DNA of 64,000 nt. It comes from an uncultured Bacteroides sp. GTDB taxonomy: Bacteria > Bacteroidota > Bacteroidia > Bacteroidales > UBA932. The notes beneath the pieces are model-generated. The model did no database searches. It worked only from the letters and a program-made list of their open reading frames with translations, and was not told the origin of the DNA. Position numbers and translations under genes: made by a program. The stretch covers positions 1-64,000 of the forward strand of contig UREV01000010.1 of the NCBI GenBank assembly GCA_900546925.1. The letters are read 5' to 3'. This document shows positions 43,815 through 52,108 of this stretch, piece by piece (position 1 is the first letter of the stretch; each line of letters starts with the position of its first letter).

Positions 43815-44858
43815 TTAGTCGATAAACATACACCAGTTGTGAGTGTCTTCCTCAAGTCCTTTCTGGATACCGATAATGTGGTTGTAGAGTTTCTCGCTGA
43901 TGACTCCGCACTTGTCACCGGAAGGCAATCTGTAGCGACGAGAAACATCCGGGCACTCGAGCGCAGGTTTGTCGTCAATGGTGCAGATTGGGGTGATTAC
44001 CACTGCAGTACCGCATGAGTTTACCTCATCGAATTCAGCGAGTTCCTCGACTTTCACCGGACGGATTTCGATATCCATTCCCATGTCGGCAGCCACTGTG
44101 CGGAGGCTCATGTTTGTGATGGAAGGAAGAATACTGCCGGAACGAGGGGTTACATATGTATTGCCCTTGATAGCGAAGAAGTTGGATGAACCGAACTCCT
44201 CGATGGTAGTCTTAGTTGCGGTGTCGAGGAACAACAACTCACGGTATCCTGTGTTATGTGCGAGGTTGTAAGCATGCAATGACTGGGCATAGTTTCCGCC
44301 GAGTTTATAGCATCCTGAACCGTGTGTAGCAGCTCGGTCATAGTTTCTGGAGATCACTGCCGTGCCTGGAGAAAGACTCTTGGCGCCAGAGTATGTACCT
44401 ACAGGAGAGCACATTACAGCGAACATTACGTCTCTGGATGATTTGATTCCCAGCTGTGGGTTAATACCGAAAAGTACAGGACGGAGATAGAGGGAAGTAC
44501 CGGTAACCTCGTATGGTGGGAGATATTCGATATTCTCTTTTATACAGCGTACGCACATTTCGATGAACAATTCCTCTGAAGGGTAAGGCATATCCAGATA
44601 TTTGGCGCTGGATGCCATTCTTCTCGCATTGCAGTCAGGGCGGAAAAGTCTGATCTTGCCGTCAACACCGCGGAATGCCTTGAGTCCCTCGAAGCAAGAA
44701 GGTGCATAATGGAAGATCCCTGCAAAGCTGTTGAGTGCGATATTGAAATCTTCAGTTACGACAGGAGATTCCCATTTCCCGTCAATGCATCGGCTGTATA
44801 CCAATGCTTTTGTCTCAGTGTAATTGAATGACAGTTTGCTCCAATCGATATTTTTCAT
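43815..44858 (-). CDS. ilvE: Branched-chain amino acid aminotransferase
   Basis: A 347-residue PLP enzyme interconverting Val, Leu or Ile and their 2-oxoacids. The PLP lysine lies in GCYKLGGNY (K185), and EEFGSSNFFAI and the CGTAVVITPI segment are typical of the long (BCAT type) family. In this operon it most likely runs in the catabolic direction, feeding the oxidoreductase, though the same enzyme serves biosynthesis. It follows buk by 18 bases. Confidence 0.93.
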   Translation of the reverse strand: MKNIDWSKLSFNYTETKALVYSRCIDGKWESPVVTEDFNIALNSFAGIFHYAPSCFEGLKAFRGVDGKIRLFRPDCNARRMASSAKYLDMPYPSEELFIEMCVRCIKENIEYLPPYEVTGTSLYLRPVLFGINPQLGIKSSRDVMFAVMCSPVGTYSGAKSLSPGTAVISRNYDRAATHGSGCYKLGGNYAQSLHAYNLAHNTGYRELLFLDTATKTTIEEFGSSNFFAIKGNTYVTPRSGSILPSITNMSLRTVAADMGMDIEIRPVKVEELAEFDEVNSCGTAVVITPICTIDDKPALECPDVSRRYRLPSGDKCGVISEKLYNHIIGIQKGLEEDTHNWCMFID

Positions 44859-44876
44859 AATATAATAGTGGTTGTT

Positions 44877-46043
44877 TTAATCTTCAATAATTCTGTCCTT
44901 ATTATATGTATGGATCTTGGTCTGTCCGGAAAGAATGATATATCCGTTTTCTGCGAGACTGTTGATCTCATCTTCTCCAGGGAAGACCTCGACAGGTGCG
45001 ATGAACTTGACCTTCTCGGTGATAGCATCCATGAGCATCTTGCTGTGGGCGATACCTCCTGTGAGAAGGATGGCGTCTACCTTGCCGTCGGCAGTAGCTG
45101 CCATAGCTGCAATATATTTGCAGATGTTCAGTACATATGCCTTCAAGAATGTCTGGGCAAGCTCATTTCCTTCTTTGGCCATATTCTCGACATCGAGCAT
45201 GCTGTTGGTTCCGAAGTAGGCGACAGCCCCACCACGTCCGACAAGCTTCTTCTGGACTTCTTCTTTTGTGTATTTGCCGCTGAAGCACATGTCTATCAGT
45301 TCGAATGGAGGACAGCAGCCAGCTCTTTCAGGGGTGATAGGACCATCACCTCCAAGACCATGGTTGGTGTCGATTACTCTGCCGTTCCTGTGAAGAGAGA
45401 TTGTAGCACCTCCTCCCATGTGGGCAACGATGAGTGTCGCATCGTTAGTCTTGCGCCCATGCTCACGGAGATACCTTCTCACGATAGCCCTGGAATTAAG
45501 AGCGTGGAAAAGAGTCTTTCTGGTAAACTCAGGAAGGCCTCCCATTCTGCACTCCGGCAACATTTCATCTGCCATAGGTGGGTCTGCTATGTAAGCGACG
45601 CATTTGCCGAAACGTGGAGTAAGATGCTTTTCTTCTCTAATCTCGTTAATCTCTTTGGCAACATCGTCGGCCAAGATAGCACTCAAGTTGCACGCATGGT
45701 TTCCGTCGCGACAGCTCTGAAGTACATCGCGCATGTCCTGGTTTACGTTATAAACTCCTGTGATTACAGGAGTAATGAGACCACCTCGGGCCATCACGAT
45801 ATCTACATCTTCCAGCGGAATGCCTTTAGATGCCATGAAATCCCTGATTGCCTGATGACGCATGTCTGACTGGTCCATTACTGAAGGATATTTGGCTACA
45901 TCCTCTGCGGTATGCTCCAGTTTAGTGTCGAATACACGGACACCATCGGAATAATATCCGAGCTTCGTGGTTGTGGAACCAGTGTTTATTATAAGAATGT
46001 TCCCTACTTGAGGGTTGTTTGTTGGTTGTATCTTGTTATCCAT
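44877..46043 (-). CDS. buk: Butyrate kinase family (butyrate/branched-chain-fatty-acid kinase)
   Basis: A 388-residue ASKHA kinase that makes ATP from an acyl phosphate. The N-terminal NTGSTTTK (20-27), HMGGGATI and GGIAHS motifs fit butyrate kinase rather than acetate kinase. It is first in the operon, with ilvE and the VOR subunits behind it, so isobutyryl- or isovaleryl-phosphate is the likely substrate. The phosphotransacylase (ptb) that would link acyl-CoA to acyl-phosphate is not in the operon. The length is slightly above the usual 355-360 residues because of an N-terminal extension of about 14 residues. Confidence 0.92.
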   Translation of the reverse strand: MDNKIQPTNNPQVGNILIINTGSTTTKLGYYSDGVRVFDTKLEHTAEDVAKYPSVMDQSDMRHQAIRDFMASKGIPLEDVDIVMARGGLITPVITGVYNVNQDMRDVLQSCRDGNHACNLSAILADDVAKEINEIREEKHLTPRFGKCVAYIADPPMADEMLPECRMGGLPEFTRKTLFHALNSRAIVRRYLREHGRKTNDATLIVAHMGGGATISLHRNGRVIDTNHGLGGDGPITPERAGCCPPFELIDMCFSGKYTKEEVQKKLVGRGGAVAYFGTNSMLDVENMAKEGNELAQTFLKAYVLNICKYIAAMAATADGKVDAILLTGGIAHSKMLMDAITEKVKFIAPVEVFPGEDEINSLAENGYIILSGQTKIHTYNKDRIIED

Positions 46044-46220
46044 CGGATGTAAGGCTTTATTTTGTCGATAAATTTATTACCTTTTTGTTAACAATCCAAA
46101 TAAAAATCGACTTTTTTGAAACCTTTTATATGATTTTACTTAAAAATTGATTTTTTAATCGCTTTTTTGCTTAGTAATCCTCAAAAATCGTTTAATGTGG
46201 TATAATCGGATATGAAAAAA

Positions 46221-46248
46221 CAAGCCGGCTGGAATCCCAGTCGGCTTG
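46221..46248 (-). terminator. Terminator of the rpsF-rpsR-rplI operon
   Basis: A 12-bp stem CAAGCCGGCTGG (46221-46232) / CCAGTCGGCTTG (46237-46248) with one G-T pair, and TTTTTT on the minus-strand exit at 46215-46220. The rest of the 225-bp gap holds the AT-rich upstream region of buk; I see no certain TAnnTTTG there. Confidence 0.9.
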
Positions 46249-46268
46249 CCAATATATACTACTGAAAA

Positions 46269-46712
46269 TTATTCAGCAACAACTTCGAACTTGAAAGTAC
46301 CTTTCACGCTCTTGTAGCACTTAACCTCAGCCTCGTACTCGCCAAGCTCCTTTACGGATGAAAGGATAGTGATGTCTTTCTTGTCTACCTCTACGCCTGC
46401 AGCAACAAGAGCCTCAGCGAGCTGAGCTGTTGTAACTGAACCATAGATCTTGCCATTCTCACTGACCTTAGCTGCTACCTTAACTGTAACTGCTGCAATC
46501 TTAGCTGCGAGAGCCTCTGCGTCAGCGATGAACTTAGCCTCTTTGTGAGCTCTCTGACGTACAGTCTCAGCGTGCTGTTTCTTTGCAGACTCAGTAGCGA
46601 GGATTGCATATCCCTGAGGGATAAGATAATTAAGAGCGTAACCAGATTTTACCTTTACGATATCATCAGCGTGACCGAGATTAGCCACTTCTTTCTTCAA
46701 AATGATTTCCAT
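46269..46712 (-). CDS. rplI: 50S ribosomal protein L9
   Basis: A 147-residue L9. The N-terminal rRNA-binding domain reads MEIILKKEVANLGHADDIVKVKSGYALNYLIP, including the G-x-G-Y-x-R/L-N-Y region, followed by a long helix and a C-terminal domain (EVDKKDITILSSVKELGEY). Third gene of the conserved rpsF-rpsR-rplI operon. Confidence 0.97.
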   Translation of the reverse strand: MEIILKKEVANLGHADDIVKVKSGYALNYLIPQGYAILATESAKKQHAETVRQRAHKEAKFIADAEALAAKIAAVTVKVAAKVSENGKIYGSVTTAQLAEALVAAGVEVDKKDITILSSVKELGEYEAEVKCYKSVKGTFKFEVVAE

Positions 46713-46728
46713 ATTCCTGTTCTCCTAA

Positions 46729-47013
46729 TTATTTAAGAAGGTCTGTAACGTATGGGAGAAGCGCGAGTGAACGGGCTCTCTTGATAGCCTGAGCGACTTT
46801 TCTCTGGAATTTGAGAGATGTTCCAGTGATACGGCGAGGGAGAATCTTACCCTGCTCGTTAAGGAACTTCTTGAGGAACTCAGGATCCTTGTAGTCTACA
46901 TATTTGATACCTGCTCTCTTGAAACGGCAGTATTTTTTCTTTCTAACCTCTACTGCAGGAGGGTTCAGATAACGGATCTCGTTATTCTGCTGTGCATTGT
47001 TTGTCTGTGCCAT
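46729..47013 (-). CDS. rpsR: 30S ribosomal protein S18
   Basis: A 94-residue S18 of usual length for the phylum, with the [18 protein letters not shown] core, LRKFL-equivalent [18 protein letters not shown] and [11 protein letters not shown]. It sits between rpsF and rplI with 16-base gaps. Confidence 0.97.
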   Translation of the reverse strand: MAQTNNAQQNNEIRYLNPPAVEVRKKKYCRFKRAGIKYVDYKDPEFLKKFLNEQGKILPRRITGTSLKFQRKVAQAIKRARSLALLPYVTDLLK

Positions 47014-47029
47014 AATTCTTACCTCCTAA

Positions 47030-47395
47030 TTATTTCTCAGCCTCTGCAGCCTGAGCAGCTGCCTTAGCCTGTTTGTTAGCTCTTCTCTTCTCAGCGTATG
47101 CTGCTGCATCCTTGTCGAGAGCAACAGTGAGGAATCTGATGATTCTCTCATCGCGGTGATACTGTGTCTCAAGTTTAGCGATGAACTCAGGATTAGCCTT
47201 GAATTCGATCAGGTGGTAAAATCCTGAAGTCTTGTGCTGGATAGGGTAAGCAAGCTGCTTAAGTCCCCAGTCCTCTTCGTACACAACTTCGCCGCCGTTC
47301 TTGGCGATGAAGTCAACGTACTTGGCAACCGCTTCCTTCATCTGAGCCTCAGACAAAACGGGAGTTGCAATGAAAACGGTCTCGTACTGTTTCAT
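47030..47395 (-). CDS. rpsF: 30S ribosomal protein S6
   Basis: A 121-residue S6 with MKQYETVFI, the [23 protein letters not shown] core and a basic alanine-rich tail. First gene of the operon; the -7 element at 47463-47470 gives a leader of about 60 bases, which in many bacteria binds the S6-S18 complex. Confidence 0.97.
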   Translation of the reverse strand: MKQYETVFIATPVLSEAQMKEAVAKYVDFIAKNGGEVVYEEDWGLKQLAYPIQHKTSGFYHLIEFKANPEFIAKLETQYHRDERIIRFLTVALDKDAAAYAEKRRANKQAKAAAQAAEAEK

Positions 47396-47462
47396 GTGTT
47401 TATAAATAAATAATAGTTAATAAAATGTACTCCTTTTATCGGACATTCCGCAAAAAGGACTG

Positions 47463-47470
47463 CAAATATA
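47463..47470 (-). promoter_or_regulatory. -7 promoter element of rpsF-rpsR-rplI
   Basis: The minus strand reads TATATTTG. Confidence 0.7.
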
Positions 47471-47547
47471 GTGATTATTTTTCGAATAACAATGTTTTCT
47501 GCTAATTCTTGTATATAAAGAAAATATTTCCGAAATTTATGCCTTAT

Positions 47548-48423
47548 ATGAAAGGAATAGTTTTGGCGGGAGGTAGTGGTACTAGGCTGTATCCTATCAC
47601 CAAAGGTATCAGTAAACAGTTGATACCCATATTCGATAAGCCGATGATATACTATCCGATTTCGGTGCTCATGCTGGCCGGAATCAGGGATATCCTTATA
47701 ATTTCCACACCTCAAGATCTTCCCGGTTTCAAGCGTCTGCTCGAAGACGGCAGTCAGTTCGGAGTACATTTTGAATATGCCGAGCAACCTTCTCCGGATG
47801 GTCTTGCACAAGCTTTCATTATAGGTGAAAAATTCATTGGTAAGGACAACGTATGTATGGTGTTGGGTGACAATATCTTCCATGGATCCGGATTTACTGG
47901 AATTCTCAGGGATACAGTTAATCTTGTGGAGACCAAGGGTAAGGCATGCGTTTTCGGTTATCAGGTAAGCGACCCGCAGAGATACGGCGTGGCTGAATTC
48001 GATAAGGAAGGAAACTGCCTCAGCATTGAAGAAAAACCTGAGCATCCTAAGAGCAATTATGCGGTGGTGGGGCTGTATTTTTATCCTAATTCGGTGGTGG
48101 AAATCGCGAAAACCATCAAGCCGTCAGCCCGGGGAGAGTTGGAGATAACATCGGTGAATCAGGAATATTTGGAGAGGCAGCAGCTGAAAGTCCAGTTGAT
48201 GCAGCGGGGCTTTGCCTGGTTGGATACAGGTACTCATGATTCTCTTGCGGAAGCGTCTACTTTCATCGAGGTCATAGAAAAACGTCAGGGCCTGAAGGTG
48301 GCATGTCTGGAGGATATCGCTTATGGTCAGGGATGGATAAGCCGCGAACAGTTGCTGGAGGCTGCGCGTCCGATGGCGAAGAATGATTATGGAAAATATC
48401 TGCTGAAATTGGCAGGGGAGTAA
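47548..48423 (+). CDS. rfbA: Glucose-1-phosphate thymidylyltransferase
   Basis: A nucleotidyltransferase of about 291 residues that makes dTDP-glucose, the first step to dTDP-rhamnose and related sugars. It has [20 protein letters not shown] at the N-terminus, [24 protein letters not shown] and [11 protein letters not shown] chose the ATG at 47548, which gives the family's standard start; an in-frame ATG at 47539 adds three residues. It is upstream of gmd by 24 bases, so two different nucleotide-sugar pathways share this operon. Confidence 0.94.
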   Translation: MKGIVLAGGSGTRLYPITKGISKQLIPIFDKPMIYYPISVLMLAGIRDILIISTPQDLPGFKRLLEDGSQFGVHFEYAEQPSPDGLAQAFIIGEKFIGKDNVCMVLGDNIFHGSGFTGILRDTVNLVETKGKACVFGYQVSDPQRYGVAEFDKEGNCLSIEEKPEHPKSNYAVVGLYFYPNSVVEIAKTIKPSARGELEITSVNQEYLERQQLKVQLMQRGFAWLDTGTHDSLAEASTFIEVIEKRQGLKVACLEDIAYGQGWISREQLLEAARPMAKNDYGKYLLKLAGE

Positions 48424-48447
48424 AGACTATATATACATATATTATAC

Positions 48448-49509
48448 ATGAAACAAAAAGTGGCATTGATAACGGGAATTACGGGGCAGGACGGATCTTA
48501 CCTCGCGGAATTCCTGATAGATAAGGGTTATGAAGTCCATGGTGTGCTCAGGCGCAGTTCTTCGTTCAATACCGGACGTATCGAGCATCTGTATTTGGAT
48601 GAGTGGGTGAGGGATATGAAACGCAAGCGTCTCGTGAACCTGCATTGGGGTGACATGACTGATACGAGTTCTCTGATCCGTATTATCCAGACCATACAGC
48701 CGGATGAGATTTATAACCTTGCAGCTCAGAGTCATGTGAAAGTCAGTTTCGATGTTCCTGAATTTACTGCAGAGACTGATGCGGTGGGTACTCTGAGGCT
48801 TCTGGAAGCTGTCCGTATCCTCGGAATGGAGCATAAGACCAAGATTTATCAGGCCTCTACTTCGGAGCTTTTCGGTTTGGTCCAGGAAACTCCGCAGAAG
48901 GAGACCACGCCTTTTTATCCGCGTTCACCTTATGCCGTGGCGAAGTTGTATGCGTATTGGATAATGAAAAATTACAGAGAAAGTTACGGTATGTTTGCCG
49001 TGAACGGCATCTTGTTCAATCATGAATCTGAGCGTCGAGGAGAAAACTTCGTGACCAGAAAAATCACATTGGCAGCTTGTCGTATAGCGCAGGGGCTCCA
49101 GGATAAATTATACCTCGGAAATCTCTCATCTTTAAGGGATTGGGGCTATGCTAAGGACTATGTCGAGTGTATGTGGCTGATGCTCCAGCAGGAGAAACCG
49201 GAGGATTTTGTAATCGCTACGGGAGAGCAGCATACAGTGAGGGAATTCTGTACGCTTGCTTTTAAATATGCAGGGATTGAGTTGGAATGGCAGGGTGAAG
49301 GACTAGCGGAAAAAGGCATTGACAAAAATACAGGGAAGGTGCTGGTCGAGGTGGATCCTAAGTATTTCCGTCCTGCGGAGGTGCAGACCCTCTTAGGCGA
49401 CCCGACGAAGGCGAGGACGGTCTTGGGCTGGAACCCTCGCAAAACTTCTTTCGACGAGCTTGTGCGCCTGATGGTGGAGAGTGATAAACAATTTGTACGC
49501 AAAGTATAG
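48448..49509 (+). CDS. gmd: GDP-mannose 4,6-dehydratase
   Basis: A 353-residue short-chain dehydrogenase that turns GDP-mannose into GDP-4-keto-6-deoxymannose, the precursor of GDP-fucose and GDP-rhamnose. The NADP(H)-binding [10 protein letters not shown] is at 10-19, the catalytic T/S-S-E at 137-140 and Y162...K166. The length matches the family. The usual next gene, GDP-fucose synthase (fcl), is absent here. It is separated from the phosphodiester glycosidase gene by 6 bases. Confidence 0.95.
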   Translation: MKQKVALITGITGQDGSYLAEFLIDKGYEVHGVLRRSSSFNTGRIEHLYLDEWVRDMKRKRLVNLHWGDMTDTSSLIRIIQTIQPDEIYNLAAQSHVKVSFDVPEFTAETDAVGTLRLLEAVRILGMEHKTKIYQASTSELFGLVQETPQKETTPFYPRSPYAVAKLYAYWIMKNYRESYGMFAVNGILFNHESERRGENFVTRKITLAACRIAQGLQDKLYLGNLSSLRDWGYAKDYVECMWLMLQQEKPEDFVIATGEQHTVREFCTLAFKYAGIELEWQGEGLAEKGIDKNTGKVLVEVDPKYFRPAEVQTLLGDPTKARTVLGWNPRKTSFDELVRLMVESDKQFVRKV

Positions 49510-49515
49510 GAACCT

Positions 49516-50373
49516 ATGAAATTGAAACTTATGATATCTGCGGCACTTTTGTGGTGCCTGAGTGCTGCCGCTTATGCGGGTAATGCAGTAGAAAATCCTG
49601 ATTCATTGGCACTTGTGAATGCTGAATGGAACTGGAAATCGATAGGTAAAGGTGGCGAGGCCGGATCTGCGAAAGTTAAGATGTTTGGCAGCGATCAGAC
49701 CATTTCAGCCGTTAAGTATCCTGCCGCGAGATTCAAGACTAAGATTCTGCATTGCCCTGGAGACGAGAGTTCTACAACGGATATGCTTGCGAGCCGTCAT
49801 GGTTATACTGTGGGTGTAAACGGAAGTTATTTCAATATGAGAACCCTCGAGCCTTGTACATTTTTCGCCATAAACAGGAGTGTCATCAGTTTGACTCCTA
49901 AATCTGAAGGGTTCAGGACGAACGGTCTGTTGGCATTTAAAAAGAAGAATGGTCGCGAGATGGAAGTTCTGTACTGTGATTCGACTAAGTTCGATCAATA
50001 CAGAAAAAATTATAATATGGTGATTGCGTCCGGTCCGGTTCTTATCAAAGATGGTGATACAGGGACATTTGCACAGGATAAATATTTTACGGAGAAGCGT
50101 CATCCGAGGACAGTTGTGGGCCAGGATGCCAAGGGAAATTATTGGTTTATCGTGATAGATGGACGTTTTCCCGGTGTTGCCGATGGGGCCACGATTCCTG
50201 AAACTGCAGCTATCGCCCGCTATTTTGGCCTGAAAGATGCTATAAATTTCGATGGTGGCGGTTCTTCGACTCTTTGGACTGAGGCGACTGGCGTTATCAA
50301 TTACCCGTGTGATAATAAAAATTTCGATCACGTGGGATGTCGCAGAGTACCTAATGTGATTGTGGCTAAATAA
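49516..50373 (+). CDS. Secreted phosphodiester glycosidase-family protein (NAGPA domain)
   Basis: A 285-residue exported protein with a signal peptide (to about residue 22, SAAAYAG) and a single phosphodiester glycosidase (NAGPA/DUF2233) domain: VGVNGSYFNM, RTVVGQDAKGN, VIDGRFPG and the hallmark INFDGGGSSTLW near the C-terminus. Human NAGPA removes GlcNAc from a phosphodiester; bacterial members act on wall or surface glycans with phosphodiester links. It is downstream of gmd in the same transcript, so it may trim a surface polymer; the substrate is not known. Confidence 0.88.
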   Translation: MKLKLMISAALLWCLSAAAYAGNAVENPDSLALVNAEWNWKSIGKGGEAGSAKVKMFGSDQTISAVKYPAARFKTKILHCPGDESSTTDMLASRHGYTVGVNGSYFNMRTLEPCTFFAINRSVISLTPKSEGFRTNGLLAFKKKNGREMEVLYCDSTKFDQYRKNYNMVIASGPVLIKDGDTGTFAQDKYFTEKRHPRTVVGQDAKGNYWFIVIDGRFPGVADGATIPETAAIARYFGLKDAINFDGGGSSTLWTEATGVINYPCDNKNFDHVGCRRVPNVIVAK

Positions 50374-50406
50374 TTAAAACATAATATTTTAGAATACTGA
50401 ACTTTT

Positions 50407-51720
50407 ATGAAAAATTTCAATCTTTCGTATGCTCGCATGGCTTGTGTGGCTATGCTTGCCGGTGTGGTAGCCGCATGCTCAGGCTCCAGTGGTGATAACG
50501 GGAAGGATAAACCGGACCCGTCACCATCCATGTCGGTATCTCCGACCAAACTTTCTATCCCTGCCTCAGGTGAGGCTCAGGTTATGGAGGTCAATGCTGA
50601 GGGTATCTCATGGATCGTAACTCCTTCTTCCAGCTGGATTAAGGTGACACCTTCGAAAGGAAATGGAAGCGCAGAAATCAAGGTTTCCGCCGATGAAAAC
50701 ACCGATACCGCCGAGAGGACCGGATCCATCACCTTCTCAGGAACCGGAGTGAGCAATATTGAGGTCAATGTTACCCAGGAGGCAGGAAAGCCTAAGGATG
50801 TGGACATGACTGTGAACACGGCTGAGGGGTATTATATGGGTGACAACCTGGAGTCAAATAAGACGCTTGCAAGTGTTATTCTTGTATTGTCTGATGGAAA
50901 AACTTCATCCAATACTCTTATTTATCCTTGTGATGTTGTTCAGATTCCTCTTGTTACCAAATTCGCTGAGTTTAAGAATTTGGATTTCTCCGGAACTTAT
51001 AAAGTAGTTGCAGGTGATGATGCTGTAGCTGCTGAGAATGTCATTCTGGCTAAGTCTACTTCTATTACTCATTACGTGGCTGCAGATAAGGCCACAGCTT
51101 CTTACAAACCTGTCTCAGGTGAAGTTAAGGTAGAAAAGAGCGGTGAATCTTACAATGTTTCCTTCGCTTTCGTTTTGGATAACGGAGCTTCTTACAAGGG
51201 TACATCTAAGGGTAATCTGCAGATGTATGATGGAACTCTTGAGAGTACATTGAGGGGTGATTTCACTCCTGCCAATGCTACTAAGGCTACTGTTGCTTTC
51301 CAGAAATTCAACGATAAGTTGGATGTGGCAGTTATTGACCTCGTAGGTAAGAACAAGTCCGGCAACTATGACGATATGATGATTATGCTTCTGGTGGACA
51401 AGACTGTGCAGTCAAGCCGGAACCTTACCGGTACTTATGTTATCGATGAGGAGTATGAGTCTCGTGAGGATAATCTGGTGAATTCTGCTATTCCAGGTAT
51501 TGCCTATAAGCAGGGTGGCAACAATTATAACTATATCGGATTCTGGTATCTGGAGACTAACGCGTCAGGTACTGACATCGTGGGTAACAGGGCTCCTGGC
51601 AAGTCCGGTAAGATTAACATTATCAAGGCGTTGGATTATTCTATCTCATATGAGGTTCTCGATGATGCCGGCAACAAGATCTCAGGCTCTTACAACGGTC
51701 CTCTCACTTTCGTGAAATAA
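50407..51720 (+). CDS. BACON-domain lipoprotein
   Basis: A 437-residue lipoprotein precursor with lipobox VVAAC, an acidic linker and a BACON domain (about residues 38-136: LSIPASGEAQVMEVNAEG, SWIKVTPSKGNG, TFSGTGVSNIEVNVTQEAG). BACON domains often bind carbohydrate or mucin in Bacteroidetes surface proteins. The remaining 300 residues form a beta-rich region I do not recognise. Last gene of the rfbA-gmd operon, followed by a terminator. Confidence 0.85.
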   Translation: MKNFNLSYARMACVAMLAGVVAACSGSSGDNGKDKPDPSPSMSVSPTKLSIPASGEAQVMEVNAEGISWIVTPSSSWIKVTPSKGNGSAEIKVSADENTDTAERTGSITFSGTGVSNIEVNVTQEAGKPKDVDMTVNTAEGYYMGDNLESNKTLASVILVLSDGKTSSNTLIYPCDVVQIPLVTKFAEFKNLDFSGTYKVVAGDDAVAAENVILAKSTSITHYVAADKATASYKPVSGEVKVEKSGESYNVSFAFVLDNGASYKGTSKGNLQMYDGTLESTLRGDFTPANATKATVAFQKFNDKLDVAVIDLVGKNKSGNYDDMMIMLLVDKTVQSSRNLTGTYVIDEEYESREDNLVNSAIPGIAYKQGGNNYNYIGFWYLETNASGTDIVGNRAPGKSGKINIIKALDYSISYEVLDDAGNKISGSYNGPLTFVK

Positions 51721-51742
51721 TCTACATCATAGATAAACTATT

Positions 51743-51786
51743 AAGGCTCGTGCCACGTCCTTCTTGGACAGCACGAGCCTTTTTTT
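51743..51786 (+). terminator. Terminator of the rfbA-gmd operon
   Basis: An 11-bp perfect stem AAGGCTCGTGC (51743-51753) / GCACGAGCCTT (51771-51781), then a T run to 51786. Confidence 0.93.
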
Positions 51787-51810
51787 AGTCATCATCGTGT
51801 GCGGAACACC

Positions 51811-51924
51811 GGCGCGCGAAGATCCCGACGGAGACCTTCGCTGACGCTCATCCCTCCCAGCGGAGCTGGGCCCATTTACGGGGTCGTGGGTGACCACGGG
51901 TCTTCGCCGGGACATTCGCGCGCC
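51811..51924. repeat. Nested stem-loop element 1 (forward)
   Basis: The outer stem 51811-51836 / 51899-51924 pairs 22 of 26 positions (first ten, GGCGCGCGAA/TTCGCGCGCC, perfect). Inside are the core CGCTGACGCTCATCC (51839-51853), hairpin CCCAG-CGGAG-CTGGG (51856-51870) and hairpin CGTGG-GTGA-CCACG (51885-51898). No reading frame. It shares its core with element 2 in the opposite orientation. Confidence 0.75.
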
Positions 51925-51949
51925 TTTTAATATCCACATGGAGTTAAGA

Positions 51950-52064
51950 GCCCGAGTCGCATATGCCGTCGAAAGGTATGGCCATCCGCGGCCATAAAGA
52001 AGGGGCCCACGCAGTGGGAAGGATGAGCGTCAGCGAACCTTTCGACGGCATATGCGAATCGGGC
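51950..52064. repeat. Nested stem-loop element 2 (reverse)
   Basis: The outer stem 51950-51976 / 52038-52064 pairs 26 of 27 positions. Inside are hairpins TATGGCC-6 bases-GGCCATA (51977-51996) and CCCAC-GCA-GTGGG (52006-52018), and GGATGAGCGTCAGCG (52021-52035), the exact reverse complement of the core in element 1. The outer stems of the two elements differ in sequence but each is self-complementary. Confidence 0.8.
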
Positions 52065-52095
52065 GGTGATATCCCATTGAGTCTCACCGCCCGAT
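52058..52095. repeat. 12-bp inverted repeat before the nucleoside kinase gene end
   Basis: ATCGGGCGGTGA (52058-52069) / TCACCGCCCGAT (52084-52095), perfect, 14-base loop, without a T run. It overlaps the end of element 2 and contains the same TCACCGCCCG string found at 25363 and 25401. Confidence 0.7.
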
Positions 52096-52108
52096 GTCTA
52101 TTAATTCC

